Source: Lophius americanus (Eukaryota > Chordata > Actinopteri > Lophiiformes > Lophiidae). Taken from it: a stretch of DNA of 64,000 bases. Both the position numbers and the translations under genes were made by a program. Of the stretch, positions 22,222-37,300 are shown one piece after another. Each line of letters begins with the position of its first letter. The first letter of the stretch is position 1. A model generated the notes under the pieces. It made no database searches and had not been told where the DNA came from. It saw only the letters and a list, made by a program, of their open reading frames with translations. The stretch is from assembly GCA_037951165.1 (NCBI GenBank), contig JBBDHG010000054.1, positions 5,470,001 through 5,534,000 on the forward strand. The letters run 5' to 3'.

Positions 22222-25200
22222 CTGGAAAACAGATGTGATAAAAAAAATACAATAAATAATGCATTTCCAGATGTTTGATAGGCTACTATATCACATTCAC
22301 TTTGTTATGATTACTGGATAGTATTGTATTCACATTTAGTGCTTCAAAGAGGGTTAGTCACTAATGTTTCATGGTTTAGTATTTGAGTAGAAGATTTCCA
22401 CTGTTAGTCATTGCCTGTGATCAACAGTAATCAAATTGAACCCCTTCTCTCCAGCGATTAACAAAACTATACACAGAGAGATTCTAAAGTCCACTGATTG
22501 TCCTGGTGGCCTTGACTGGGTGTATGAAGGTCTCTGAGATGAAGACACACCTCCGGCGTTTGTTAAGCCAAACATCTTGCATGAGGCACTGGTAAAATAT
22601 TGCATAGGATTGAAAACCCACAGGGGAGCTACAGTGTCATTATAAACAGAGCCTAGATTAGGATTTTGAGGTGAATGACCATGAAGCCGTAAGCTTTTGT
22701 GATAATACAAAGCCTAAACGTCACAGGAGGTCAGGTGCTGTCATGCGTCACCTGTGTGTCTGTGTATGTGTTGATACTGTAGAGAGGCCTTTGGAGCTCA
22801 GCCTCCTCAACATTCAACTGCCTGCTCCTCCAAGCCTCGGTACCTCCCATCATCCTCTCTGGGTTTGCCACTGCCACCACCGCAATCTGAGACAAATAAG
22901 AAAGTATTTCAAATATGGTGATGGCATACCTTTGCCTTATCACTTGCTGACACAGGAGGGCAGTGATGCCTCAAACATAAATGTTCTATTCAGGGTCATT
23001 GCTGCTGACTGAAAAAAAAAATTCAGTTGGCTGAAGATTTAAAGGAGATAACAATCCACCTGGTTTCGGAGAACTTCCAGACGGTTTAGATTCTCCTCTT
23101 CTTCTCTCTGCCGCTCAAGCTCCTGTGCCTCTCTCTCATCCCGACGCCGCTGCAACATATCTGCTCGAAACTTCACCCTTAAGGGGGCACAGAGCCCGTG
23201 AATATCAGCCACAGCTAAAGTCAGCATTACCCATCTCTCCTGACGCAGCAGGCCTCCCCGCAGTGAAGGCTACTATGGAGCTGCCACTGCCGGCAGTGGC
23301 AACTGCTCCTCTCCGATCATCTCTTATTATCTCATCCTCAGTCCCCCAACGAGTTGATGCCACTATCTTTTATTAATGCCACTCTCTGGGATTATGTAAA
23401 GGGACATTCGACGTAAACCACTCCAAACAGTTATGGGCTTAAAATCAACGAAAAGAAAAAAGAAAAGATTTTCAGCTGCTGAGAAGTTGTAGTTGAAATG
23501 CATAAAGTTAAATGTACTTTGCTAGAAATAATCCTCTCATTTGACATCTTCTGGCATCCTCTCATATATATTGCATATAGGTTTGTTTCTACTTTGTATT
23601 TGATGTACACCGATCAGCCATAACATTATAAACACTGACAGGTGAAGTCATAATAAGCCTGATTATCTCGCCAATGTGGGTTGGATATATGATGTCCCGA
23701 GTGAACAAGCTGCTCTCTATGCTGCTGTGTAGGAAGCAGGAAAAATGAGCAAGTATTAGGATATGAGCAAGTTTTACGGGGTCTAAATTTGATGGACAGC
23801 CGACTCAGTGCAGCTCCAAAACTATGGGTCTTGTTGGTTGTTCGTGGTCTGCAGAGGGACAACCATGTTAAAGTCTGAGGGTGGGAACCTAAGGCTCTAA
23901 CATGCGGCCGGAGAGCGAAGCTCTACCTGATTTTAGGAGGTTGTCCGGAGAGAAGGTTTAAAAGTAAGACTTGATAACAGGAATAATGTAGTTTTATGGT
24001 TCTCTTATGACTAAAAACTCGAGATCCCATAGTGCAACACTCACCTCTCTTTATCTTGCTTTGCCTGATTTTCCATAACACTCCTCAGACTTGCGAGCCT
24101 CTCTTGATATGTCCGCTCCACCTCCTCCACCCTGTTTCTCTGCTTTAAATAAAACTGCCGGACCTGGGGGTAAACAACAGTTCACAGAGACTATCAACAA
24201 AAAGGAATTAACACCATTAATTTGAGTCTGTCAGAGGTCTGGGGGTCCTCAGCTCCTATCGATTGTGAGGGAGTGGGAGTAAGATAGGTGTAAAGTAAAG
24301 TGTATGAGATGATATTTCAATATCTGACTGTCTACTGTTCTTAATTATACGGAATCCAAGGCAGCCTGAATGTTCTCATTAATAAGGTGTCAGGTTCCTC
24401 GTCTTCTTTTCACAGACGCCAGAGCCGACACCTAATTAAAGAGTCAGACAGAAACACCAGCCATTTCTATAGGCATTAGGCCATATTATGTTTTTAACAT
24501 GTCGTTCAAACACACATTTATACACACACACCACAAGCCTTCAGTGGCATGAGCTGACGAGCCAGGTTTCAAAAGGTGCTTCAGAGTTCTTTTCAGTGAA
24601 ATCATTTCTATTATGTCCGTTATATTCTTGATATCCAGGTGTGCTAATTAAACGCTTAACTTCTTTGTTGTACTTTTGAAAGGCTTTCCTTTCCGTTACG
24701 GAGTCCCTGAAGAGATTGGCAATGTCGCAGTAAACGCAAAATCCAATGCAGTTTTTATCAGTATCACTACTTTTTTTTTTTGCAAACTTGATCAATCATC
24801 ATAGTTTCCCATTAGTTTTTCAAAAAAAAAGTAGATCCCTATATTCAGCCCAAAAACCGGTTCAGGTGGTATATCTGAATGATAACAAAGAAAAAATAAA
24901 TTAATCCTGAATTATCATGTTCTTTACTCAAAATAAAGAGCTTGTATGTATATATACAAAATAAATTCACAACAAAATACATTTTTATGGAGATCTCTTG
25001 ATGAAGAATGAACAATTCTCCCTGGTAATGGATATAAACCTCCCTTAGTCCTCATCCATAAGTTCGAGCAAAGTCATATGCATGCTAGATATTAAGCAAG
25101 CGCCTGTGGAAGAAGCTGATGGGTGTATCGACGACATGTTTACTTTTTCTTTTTGCTGTGCTCTGATGACCTTTTCCTTCTCTTGCTCTCTCTTCAACCT

Positions 25201-28200
25201 TGCATCTTCTTCCTCCTGCTGTCTGGCAGCAATAACCGCCTCGAGCATCGCCACCTCTTCCTGCTGGGCCTGCCAGCACCGCAGCTGCAGACACACATGA
25301 AATACAGACCAGGGAGAAACCAAAGGAACTTTAAAGGTCGACAACGGCTGAACAGAAGAATCTGGAGGTTGGGGAGTGGCGTCCTTTAATAACATGTTGA
25401 TTCTAAGAAGCACACATCATTCGGAAAATAGATTTGGAAACGCAACATCACATATGAAATACGATATTTGACACATCATTTTTTTGTTTTTGTTTCAAAT
25501 GCCTATATTCCAATACACACGTGGTGAATTCTTAAAACATATGAATAATGGTAAATCGTACAAAATGTAATTTTCTGTGTTGAATTCTTGACTCATATCT
25601 ATTTCTGAAAGCCATCAAATCCTTGAAAAATGAAAGAAACAACTTATTCTAGTAAAGAGATTTCTGTACAGCAAGTGAAGTTGGGCCTGATACACAGTCC
25701 AATTAGGTAAAAAAAAAAAAACTTTAAACTGTGAAAGTTCTCTATAAAATGTCAGCTTTCATCAGAAAAGCAGAGTAACATGATAACTCAATATCCAATG
25801 CAGTTTCGTAGGGCGTTTAATAAAGTTGGAGCATATTGAAACCTTAAAACATGGTAATTGTCTGACACAGAGGAACAATGTTTTGACAGAAAATTGGGAA
25901 ATATTCATTTTCTGTAATTGTGTTCATGCGTTTGCAGAGAAAGCATTTTCATTGCCAGCTATATAGGTATCTGTAAGTAAGACGGTCTAATCATGTCACT
26001 CAGATACATACACAGCGTCCAACATTTGTTGCGGACTAACTGAAAGGTTTGTTATGCAGCAGCTTCTCTGAGGTGTCCTGGGTGTGGCAGTGCTGCATGC
26101 CAGCGGGCAGACACATTTACAGATCTATCTGAGGTTAGCTTAAAAAAAATGCTTGTAGGAAGTAACTGCAAATTATCAGCATACCACGCACATTAGTGGC
26201 TGCAGTATCATCAAGTCAATCACACTTGTCTGTCTGAGAAGTAGAAGCAGCTGTGTGTCTGAGATGTGACAGACAACAGTCCCGCTATCAAATCCAGCTT
26301 AATTTGACAGCATCCACAATCAACAGGTTGCCTATTTACAAATCAAAATGTTTTCTCTAGTGAACAGTTGGAGCTTTTTCCCCCCCCCCCAGAAAATCCA
26401 AGTAGCAGTGAAAATAGTACATGTTGGATATTCTGTGCAGAACTGTCTTTCAGTGTTCTGACCATTAATCCTGCCTTTAAAGCTCCAGCTTTCAATATGT
26501 AATGAGCACCATTTGACATTTTTCCCCCATACTTTTCAGTAATAAAGTAGTTGCGAATTATTCTGACTGTGAAACAACAAACTTACATAAAACCCACTAA
26601 AATGCTAGGGATCTGCTTTTAGGACAGTGCAGACCGTATATAATTCTCAGTTTCAATTGCCTCCTTCATGATCTGGGTCATCTTTCGATATCAGTTCGAT
26701 ATCAGCCACTTCTACCCAATCGTAGTGACACACCTTCGCCATTAGCCTATCATCATCTTGCTTCTTGTCTTCTTAAATATGATGAGCTCTATTTATCTAG
26801 CTCCTTCATGCTGCTGGTTTCGGGCACCATCCACCTTCCCATCACTGCCTGGCAGAGTCATCAGCCACCACCACCACCCCTTACGGACCGGTAACGGAGG
26901 GATATACCTTGCTGCTTTGAGGCAGATACCTTTCTCCCAGAAGAGTCTGAGCTCCAAAGACTCTCCAACTAATCATCGCCTGTCATTTGTTTCAATAAAC
27001 AATAATCTTTAGTTCATTCTCTCTCTTCACTGGTTGAAATCTAGCTGAGATTTATATACTATATACAATATATACACTTTGTATAAAAGGTTTAAATACA
27101 ATTTAAAATCTATATATTTGGCACAGCCCTGGTGGCCTTGGGCTCTAACCACAAACTTAAATATACAGAGCTGGTTTCATCCATCAAGCTCCAACCTGGC
27201 CCAGATGAAGCATAGCTTGGACGTTCAGAGATAAATGTGTAAACAATCTGACATATAGGCCTGTAAAATAAACATACATGTGACAGACACATGGATTTTG
27301 GGTTTTTTCCCCCCACAATTTCCAAAAGCGAAAAAAGGTCTTATAATATTTGCAATGGTGACCTGCGGTCAAGACACATTCCATGAATATATCTTCACAG
27401 TTTAGACACACTATGGCTCAAAGTATTTTTTATTTTCTTTCTGTTTAGGCAGAGATGGAAAAGGCTTTTAAGGGAGCACCGAGAGAATAAAATGGTAATT
27501 ATGTAGTCCACAGTAATTTGTCTGTGGAATCTCATTTTCTGTGAACTCAAAGGGAAACGGGGCATCGTCTTTTTTCAGGGCTGCACAAAAAATTACTGCA
27601 GAGATGTCAGAATAACAAAAGAATGATGGGCTTTTTATCTGTACACCGCAGCCTAGTCAAAGCCTTTGTTAATACAACAGCGTAGTAATGGCGATGTCGC
27701 CTGTCACGGGGCGTTGCAGCTGCAGTCATCAAATTGTTCATTGCCAGTCATTTAATGACAAGCTTTCACTACGTATCAGATAAGTGAACAAGATTAGAAC
27801 TTGCTGCAGATCTTGAAGCAGAATCTGTATCAGTCAAAAATGAGTGGAGCATCCACAAGAACAGAACCAGTCCTCTATGTGAGACTGCAGGACAGTAATG
27901 ACAGAACTAAGAGAATGAGAAAAAAATTATAAAAAATATCTTCACATTACCACAGCTAGCATAGTATAAATAGAATGTAAATATTTCCTTATTTCAACAG
28001 TATTACCCTGTTATTTGTAAATAAAGCACATTACATATTCAACAAAAAGAAGAATTGCATTCATTTACTGTTTTTTTTCACAGAACTATAATGTATTCCT
28101 AAAGTACATCATGTAACCACTGATCAGTTGTACATAACGTTATCATGCAGTATTTTTTGCATCTTGTCTCCTCGACTACACATGTGAAACCGGATCCAGG

Positions 28201-30350
28201 ATTTCTTCAACCAGCTCCGTCTTATTTGGGGAATATCAATTTTTTCCATATCAATCCATTAATTGGTACAAAGTCAATAAGTGATTTTCCAGTTTGCTGT
28301 TTTTACTGAATGCCTGCATGTATTGATAGAAGGGTTTACTAGCTAGCTAGAATCTCATAGATTATTTTTTATCATTTCCATGATGGCTGATTAATCAGAA
28401 AACACTTGGAGCTCCTTTTAATTTCAGCATGTTTAATGTAAATGTGTACACACAGGTATTTTGCAAAGTCATGGAGCATAATGATTGTTTTGTGTAAACC
28501 AAAAGAGATAATCCCAACTGTTGAAGTGAGTGAGGTTAACCTTAAAACGTCGCACGATGATTATTGGTGATAACAAATCGGACTCAAAATTGAAGGTAAG
28601 GTTATTTTCAAAATAATTGGTTATCAGAAATGAAACAGAAGATTTGATTTGAACTCTGCTTCTTCAACTCTGTGTAAGTCTGCTTGTTTCTCTCTGCCTT
28701 CTGTTCTGCTGACGTGTTGATAGTACTGTAATCACCATTAAGCAGAAGCTGTTGGTGTTGAGATGAACTACAGTGTTTTGTGAGTGGGTAGTGCATCCTT
28801 CTAATTCATATATTAATTTGTATTTAATAATAATAATAATACATTTTATTTATAATGCACTTTACATTTGGATTAAATCTCAAAGTGCTAAATTTATGTC
28901 CCATTTTACAAGTTTCTCTCACATGCACCCACCTTTCTTACCACTGGCCCTCTGATATAGTAAAATTAATTGTTTCATGATTGTTGTTGACTGTTGGGGG
29001 GACTGGCAGAAGGAGCTGTTCTTTTATTTCTCGCTTCACAGTCTTACAACTGCAGTTGGCTGTATTTTGAAACGTGATAGTAAAATCCTTTTGGATTGCC
29101 ATGCTTTCTTGTTAGATTTAATGACACCACTGTAACACCGCAGATGCCAGGAATCAAGGAAGTTCTCTCTTTGTGTGAAAACGGTGACCTATCATCACTT
29201 CTCAGAGAAGCACACTAATCCTCCCTGTAATGCCATAACATGATATAAAGATCAATCTTATCAAGATTACACTTATTATTTTGTTTTCTTTGTCCTAAAG
29301 ATCTTCCTCCACAGCTGACACTGAGAGGACAATCCACATACCTGCATCTCCTCACCTGATACTGCTGAGTATGTTTACATTGTTGTAGAGGCAAGCAACA
29401 ACATTTAAGAAGAATAATGCCATACTCTTTTAAAGACATGTTATAATGTCATTTGTTGTAAGATTACAATTCTAGTTGGAGTAATGGCGTCAAAAACTAG
29501 CCGACTATTTATTTTTGAATAACAAGAAAAATGAACGTTTTCAAGAAAAAGCACAACTGGAGAGAACCGTTTCTGAAAGTTCATTCTTCAAATAATGCCA
29601 CACCTATTACCATCTGTGTGACTAACGCAGGAAATCGAAAGCACATCTGACTGTGCCATGGTTGTATGAGCATGAAAACCCCTCAGCTGTTCTTCTTTCT
29701 GCCACAAGATGCATAGTTTTATAGCACAGCTATTCTGTAAGATCAAGAAAACGTCAGTGCTGCTTTTGTCATATTGTCATTGGGAGAATGCAATAACTGT
29801 TAGAGAAATACTGATTCCGGATACCATAAAAACATAAGACTCACATTTAATATTTACAGGTTAAACATGTTCAAATTAAACTTGTATTATCTCAATTCTC
29901 TTTTAAATGACATACTACTTTAACAATTTCAATATGTTGCTAAACTATGCTTTCATACAGCCGATGAAGAAGACGTTCATTTTGTTAGTTTTGTCAGGAG
30001 CTTTGTTGGAATAAACCCTGAGAGAGGCACAAGGCTGGAAGAGTCAATGTTTGTATATTTTAGTTTGACATGCAAATGTGCCGCATTTTCCAATGTTAAA
30101 ATTAAAAAATGTAAAATACAATAAGAAGCTTTGGAAAAAAAATTTCTTTCAAAAATAATCACATGGTTGAAAAAATTGTGAATTAGCACTGTTTTTCGTT
30201 CATAAAGAACATTTGGTAAGTTTTGTGTTCTGTGCTCATAGTGGTCTTGTGTGGGCTGTCAAACATTACTACTTACTAAATATTAATTATAACTCTTATA
30301 TTTAACACTATGTAGTGTGGAAATTGTGAGTGATTTGCCAAATCAGTATA

Positions 30351-30429
<79 letters not shown>

Positions 30430-32165
30430 GTGAGCCAGAGCAAGCACACCCCTTTGTGGAGGAAATTTTTGAGCAATCATCTCCTCAGAGAGCTGTCAGG
30501 TGAAACACCGTGAAGTCGTCTCAGCTGCTGAGACTCTGTCATGTTCTTTCAGGCACCAGAGGGATGAGGAGCAGTAGTTTTTGTCACAGCCTCTCAGGGA
30601 CAGCCAATCAGCTAGCACACAGTGTCTTGAGAATAAACTGACTAATGAAGGCAGGGCACTCAGATCATCTGGCCATAAATCAATCTCTTACACTGCTGTT
30701 TATGAAGCACGACACTCTATTGAGCAGGAAATGAAAAATGAGCTTTTGAAATTGAGAAGAACCTTCAGATTTATGAAAATCTTTGTTTGATTGTAGTGTT
30801 GCATGTCCTATTGATCTGCTCATGCCACTCCCCACCTGATCGTGTTGTAGCAGTCTGTCGTCCCTTCAGGCTTTATTTACTGATGTGGAAAAAAGCGGTC
30901 GCTCATCTATGATACCTGGGTGTGAGATGCAAGAAGCAGCTATAACAGAGTAACAGGCTGGAATGAGCCGTAACACCGAGTACAATGCCGGCTAATTGCA
31001 GCAGCAAGGAATGCTGCAAAACAAACAGATGATGATTCGATAAGAAGGGTTTGTCTAACAGTGATGAATTGGAATGAATTAAGCCATATTTCATGCACAA
31101 AATGTTAACTAATCACCTTAATCGTTTCATTTTACAGTTCAAATTGCACAAGTTCAGTTCTTGTACTGCAAATCACATCTGAAAACTGCTGTAGAAACCA
31201 AAGAAACGCCATGGGCTCAAAAACATCACGTGTGTACAGACACATGAATCCATTCAGTCATCCTCGCATGGTCAATCTGGGCTTCTGAAGAACAAATTGT
31301 GGTCTGTGTGACAGTCCAGCCTTTTCTTAAACCAGAGGGCTACACGGTAACTCTGAAATCAATTACCTTGGTTTTCCCATACGTCCTTCAGTCAAGAGCT
31401 GGCAGCCCACAGCCAAACCCCCTACAATGGGTTAAGAAGCAATCCATCCCTGACTAAAAACAGGATTCAGTAAATGCTTCCATCGGAGCAGTAATGGAGA
31501 TAAGATAAGATGGGAGATGACACATGCAGAGATTGCCCTTCTATGGAGAAAAAGGTTGGAAGGCATGATCAAGAGCATCTCAACAACAATCCCAGAACAA
31601 TCCAAGAAAAATGAGAGGAGAACTGTCCTCTCCCAGAGAGGGTATCTTTACTGGTACACTGCATTCAGGAAGTATCCAGTCCCTTTCTCCTTTTATTCAT
31701 TTGATCATGTTGCAACCTAACGCTAAAATCATCTAAATGTATTTTATCCCGCATCAATCTCCACTCCATGCCCTATAATAAAAAGCTTAAATAGACGTAT
31801 AGACAGCAGTTTAATCTATTAAAAAAGTAAAACCGAGAACTCAAACTCTATAGACAGTACTTAGTGGAGGCACCTTTGGCAGCGATTACAGCCTCCACTC
31901 CACTTAGGTCTGACAGGAAAAGCTTTGCGCACCTGGATTTGGAGATTAATGAGAGAAAAAAGAAATTAAATCAAACGATTTAAGCTTTTTTCACTTCATA
32001 AAATGGGAAAAAAAGTGAAGGGGCCTGGATATTCTCGGAATGCACTGTTTGTCCTGGATTGAAAAGAAGTACAAGAAGATGTAGACAAGTGAAAAGCACA
32101 CACTGTACAGATACTCTCACTATTCGTTCTCGTTTCATTCATTTCTACTATATATATATATATAT

Positions 32166-32211
<46 letters not shown>

Positions 32212-34273
32212 ACAAGCTTCGTTTTTAGGCAATGACCTGATTTTTTTTGTGTAATATACAATGAATTAAGGAATCTTGAAGCCCTAGAAACCTGAAGCCT
32301 GCAAACCAGCCGCATAAAGTGCTAGGCTAATGACATACAGCAGAGAAGTAGAGGTTAAGACGATAAGTGGCCTGATCACCAAGAACTCATCCAGGGTGTA
32401 GTCCCAGCTGCAAGAACAGCCCACCCTCATGGTGAGACTGAGCAAGACTAGAAGGACGTATGCGAGAAAAGATTATCGCACAACACCAGTGCTGAGTGGC
32501 CAGTGGACCTAAGAGCAGCTCAATCTGGAGAGATGTAGGATGAAGAAAAGATTCATGTTTATTACAGTAAATGATGAGTGCTAATTCAGTCCATCAGAAA
32601 GTCTTTGGTGGCCAGACTCCTTAGGAAGATTGTGATGGAAGGGACTCACTCCTGAGCAGGAACAAGGTCCTTTAGAGAACTGATTTTGGTGTTGGTGGTG
32701 GCTGATGACTCTGCTGAGATGGATGGTGTGACATTGTGTGAAAAAGCAAATGTAAATACCTAAGGATGGACTACTTTGAAAATTACAAACCATAATGTGC
32801 GCCTCTCTACATTTTGATGCAGGTGATTTGTAGCGATATTGTGCAAGCCACCAGACAGTACATCATCAGGAACAAGAATAGGAATTAGGGTGTAGGGAAG
32901 AGGGGTGAATGAGTCACAGCAGAGTGAGGAGGGTTTTCTTAACTGAGAGGAGAGAGCTGCCGAAAACAAAGCGTTAAAGCATCAGATGCAAAGGGAGGAG
33001 AATCAATCTTGGCCGGCTGCTCTGCCCCTTTGCTGTGATGATAAAGGTGTTGGAAAAAATGATTGGATGCAAACAGGCAGTCATCCACAGAGTCTCCACA
33101 CACCAAAATACTGTGCACATCCCATGCATAAACAACACACATAGATGTGGGACAGCCTTAGGTGTTAAAACGGGTTTGTGATTTTATTTTTCTTACTGCC
33201 ACATAGAGCAATGACGGCAAACCTCGGAGATGTTTTTGCCGTAGTCAGAGGTGTGTAGTCAATGTTCTACGGAGGGTTACCTAGAATGACACTCAAAATC
33301 CTCTGTTGATTTCAAAAGTATATGAAATAAGAGGCGCAACCTTTTGTTTTGAAAACAATTTCCGTTATTTCATCACCAATTTTTATGATACTGTAAATAC
33401 AGCTTCATCTTTAGTAGCTCCGCTCTGACATTTTCGATATCTTTGTCTGGGATATATTGCCAATTTGACAACGGAAACTTCTTTTATTTTTGTAATCTCA
33501 CATAAATCTCTGACTAGTTATTAAAGAAATTACAGAAATGTGTTATTCAAGGAGTACTGTTTCGACTGATTCCACTATTAACACCAAAGTTAAGAAAAGA
33601 ATACAACACTTTATTAAAACTAAATCCATCAAATTTTTCAAATTATTTATAGACCAGTGCCACTGTGGATAAACCACCATGCAAACTCAGACTTCGTGTC
33701 GGAAAGTAACCGAAGTCCAGACCTTTGTGACATTTTATTGACTTGATATGAAATGTTGAAAAGTGCCTAAAAATCTAAAAATAAGCCAATTTAAGAAACC
33801 AATCATGAGAGACTCACCTGTAGGGCCCCTGCAACAACAAGTATAGCAACAAGGGGTTTGTTTTATCTTGCAATGCATATGTTAAACAGCAAATATAAAG
33901 GGCTGAGATCCGATTACAAATGACAGTTAAGAATAGGATCTTTGACTCAATGATAGAAGTGGATTATTTCCCCCGAGGTTTTCAGATCTTTGCAGAAAAG
34001 TGTTTATCCAACAATATTTGAATATTTAAAGGTGAGAGAAAAAGAAAAATAATATGACACAATATACTTCAATAGCCGGTCCCAAGCCTGGATAAAGAAC
34101 AAGCCAAAGATGAAGAAGAAGAGATAGGAAAAATCAAATTTTGCAAAAGAAAAGTGAAACATGAACAAAACTTCCACACCCACATTTCATTTAATTATTT
34201 AAAACCTATTCATTGAACAGATTTTTTTTCCCTTACCTAAACACACACACCTCATGGCTAAAAGAGAGAAATT

Positions 34274-34309
<36 letters not shown>

Positions 34310-37300
34310 AAAATTTTTTTTAAAAAAAGACCCAAGCAAGGTATTTTAAAACCTATGATTATCCTCGCCTTTAGTGGAACATTTGCAAAAACCTTTAAAG
34401 CTTTGTCACATATTCTTCAACAAGTCAAAATGAATACCTTGCGTCCTGTCATGTACAGTAAATAGCTGTAGGACATGCGGTTTAGAAACGCTTCGAAACT
34501 GCCAGGCAAGCAAATCCAATGTAAACGGCTTTACATCAACGACATAAGGAATTCTTCTAAAGAGAAAATTGTTTGTTGTGTCAATGTGAACTTGCACCTC
34601 TCAGAGCCGCTAACATCGTGTTTGCAAGACCGCCATTATTAGCTTGTTTGCATTCACAGCCCATCCCAAGTGGCATGTAAAGCGATAAATGCCGTGAGGA
34701 AGCGTGGCTCAGAATGCAGCCACGCTTCTGCAGACAAGAAGGAAGACTGCTGCTAGTCCGGTTCCTCACATAGATCGCACAACAACAATACCATCTACGT
34801 GTGTCACATTTATACACTGGAATTCATTTTGATTCTGTCAACTCCACCAGAAAATTTGAGTGTAAGTACCAAATAAATAAGACTGATGGTTAAGCACAAA
34901 ATAGAGAACACATAGAGAGTAAGCTGAACACTGAACCAGTTAAATTTATAGATCCATTCCCTGCTTGGATTAAATAAGGTGCAGGTAGCGTGATTGCTCC
35001 CATAAAAAGTGTTGTCTCATAATGTGGAAATCGTGACTCTTATACTGTGAAGGTCTAGTGGATGCAAACCTTTTCCCTGAGTTGGAAGCAGATGTCTTGC
35101 TGGTGATGACGGTCTTTGTGGAGCTTCAGGTCTTCCTGATGGGCATGTCTGGCCTCCTGCATGGTGACCAAGACTCTGGCCAGCAACTCCTCCTGATCCC
35201 GCTGCCACTGCTTAGTCAACACTCTCAGCTGGGCCTGGGTGAAGCGCTGCCAGTCGTACACACGTTCATGTTCCAACTGAAAGAACAACATGCATGGAGA
35301 AAGATAATGGAGAAGGCATTGACATCATGTGCAGCCGATATTGCAACCCTAGTCTATTTTAAAGTGTTGCAGCACACTCATGACATGCAAACAGATATCC
35401 ACAAACACCTCGACATGAAACACTACCTATAATAATGGCTGCAGGACTATAGGGGAAAACACGGTGTCAGATGTGACTCGTCTGGTGTGTAAAATGTTCT
35501 CTCTCCTTTTCTCTCTCCTGGCAGTGAAATACCCTGAAGGAAAACCCTTCCTTTCTGTGTGAGGGATGCCTATAGCTATTCATCATTGTGTCAACACTCA
35601 CAGAGGCTGCATCACTTGGCTGCTTCACTGGAAGAGAGGGAATGATATTCATCTATGCACTAATAGCGGCTAACCGACGGTGGGATGGCATTAGACGGCT
35701 GACTGGTTTTATTGAAAATGAGTGAGAGGACAGACATGCCAACGGAACGTAAGTGCCAGAGGCAGTCAAGCAAATCCTGTTTATTAATGCACAACTTCAG
35801 AAATTGAGAAAGATCCACCCTTACTTTCTCTTGTCTTCTCCTTCTCCTTCCCTGCCTGTCTTGTGTTGTTAGGAGCGAGGGTGCATGAATAGATCATACC
35901 TGTATGTGTGCAAGGGGGTTTGCCCTTCATGCAATGTGTACAGTACACATATAGTGCACTGTATCTGGTGCACGTTCAATTTTTAGATGCTGCATTCAAA
36001 TTCCTTCTGTGGAATGTTGTGTCTATCTGAGATTCGGGATAATGGATTTGGCCATAAATAGAAAAAATAGAATTGTTTGTCAAAAACCAGTTTCTCAAAT
36101 GGTGGTACGTGTACTTCCCGCACTGTCCTTGGGGTAGACGCCATTTTTTAAATTTACAAAAATAATTTTGATGTAGTAAGTCAGATTTAAGAAATAAAAT
36201 ATAAATTAAACTAAATTCTATGTTCAGCATTCTAACTTTAAATGCAAAATGTTAATGTTAGCTCCAAGCAACAAACTGGAGCGCATTGACTGAGACTGGA
36301 AAGTGTATATATCGAATGTGAGACGAAAAATCAACAGAAATTCCTGGTTGAACCAGCCACAAAGCTGCGGACGTGGAGAGTGAAGTAAGAATGAAAGAAT
36401 GTCATGTCATTTTTATTGCACAATATAAGAAATTATGACTTTAGTGATGCATGTAAACATATTATATGCAGGATAAAATGTGCAAAGAGAAAAATAGATT
36501 GTTAAAGAATGTGCAAGTTATGCCAACAGAGACAAGAGCATATGGGTTAAGAGGATCAGGATCAGTAGGTCCTCAGCTGAAAAAACATGTAACAATTAAG
36601 GATTACTGAATAATGTTTGAACATTGTATTACACAGTCTGTCATAAAAGACAATGAAGAGCCCATCCAGCAGAGGGAGATGTCTATTCTAAACTAGACGG
36701 AGTATCACCATCTGATGTTTGTGAAACCACATAGATACTGGCTCTACATTTGAAAGGAGATAGAATAAAAAATCCCAGTACTTCTGCCCAACGTTTATGA
36801 AGTACCGCAGACACTGGCGAGACAAACTAGCTAAGTTATTAAAGTAGAACTCCTAAAAGAAAACCCTGTTCTATGTGAAACTATTCCTCTCATGTTAAAA
36901 TTCCCAAAGGGGTGTATAGAGCAAGCAGTTAAATAGAGCATGGGAGCCGATTCATCACCACGACTCTTAAATTGTTACACTGTAAACGCTTTCATGGCAG
37001 TAACCTGTCATACCTGCACTTATGAAAGCCATCTATTTAAACAGAGCTGTTGTATCTTGCATTGGAATTTATTGAAGAAAATGATACAATCATCCTGAAA
37101 CGATGGCATGCAGATGGAAGTGAGTGGCGGGAAAACAACAATTACCGTGCACAACACAAACAACGTTCAAAGCTGGGAGGTACAAAACAAATAGGAAATT
37201 CTAAGAGCTAGGATGTTGAGTAAATAAAAAAGTATTCTGTTAATAAAGTGGTCACTATAAATTTCCAGCCATGATATATCTCTGCAGGAGTGATGGGAGC

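Larger units (their letters stand above)
25285..35069 (-). other. ccdc148: Large ccdc148 intron (9.8 kb)
   Basis: No exon found between the coiled-coil exons at 25284 and 35070. Contents recognised: an L2-like LINE tail (28824-28889), (AT)n tracts at 30351-30426, 32150-32208 and 34279-34306, a Tc1-like deleted element (31657-32047) and an RTE LINE remnant (34074-34128). The remainder is AT-rich unique-looking DNA. Confidence 0.7.
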
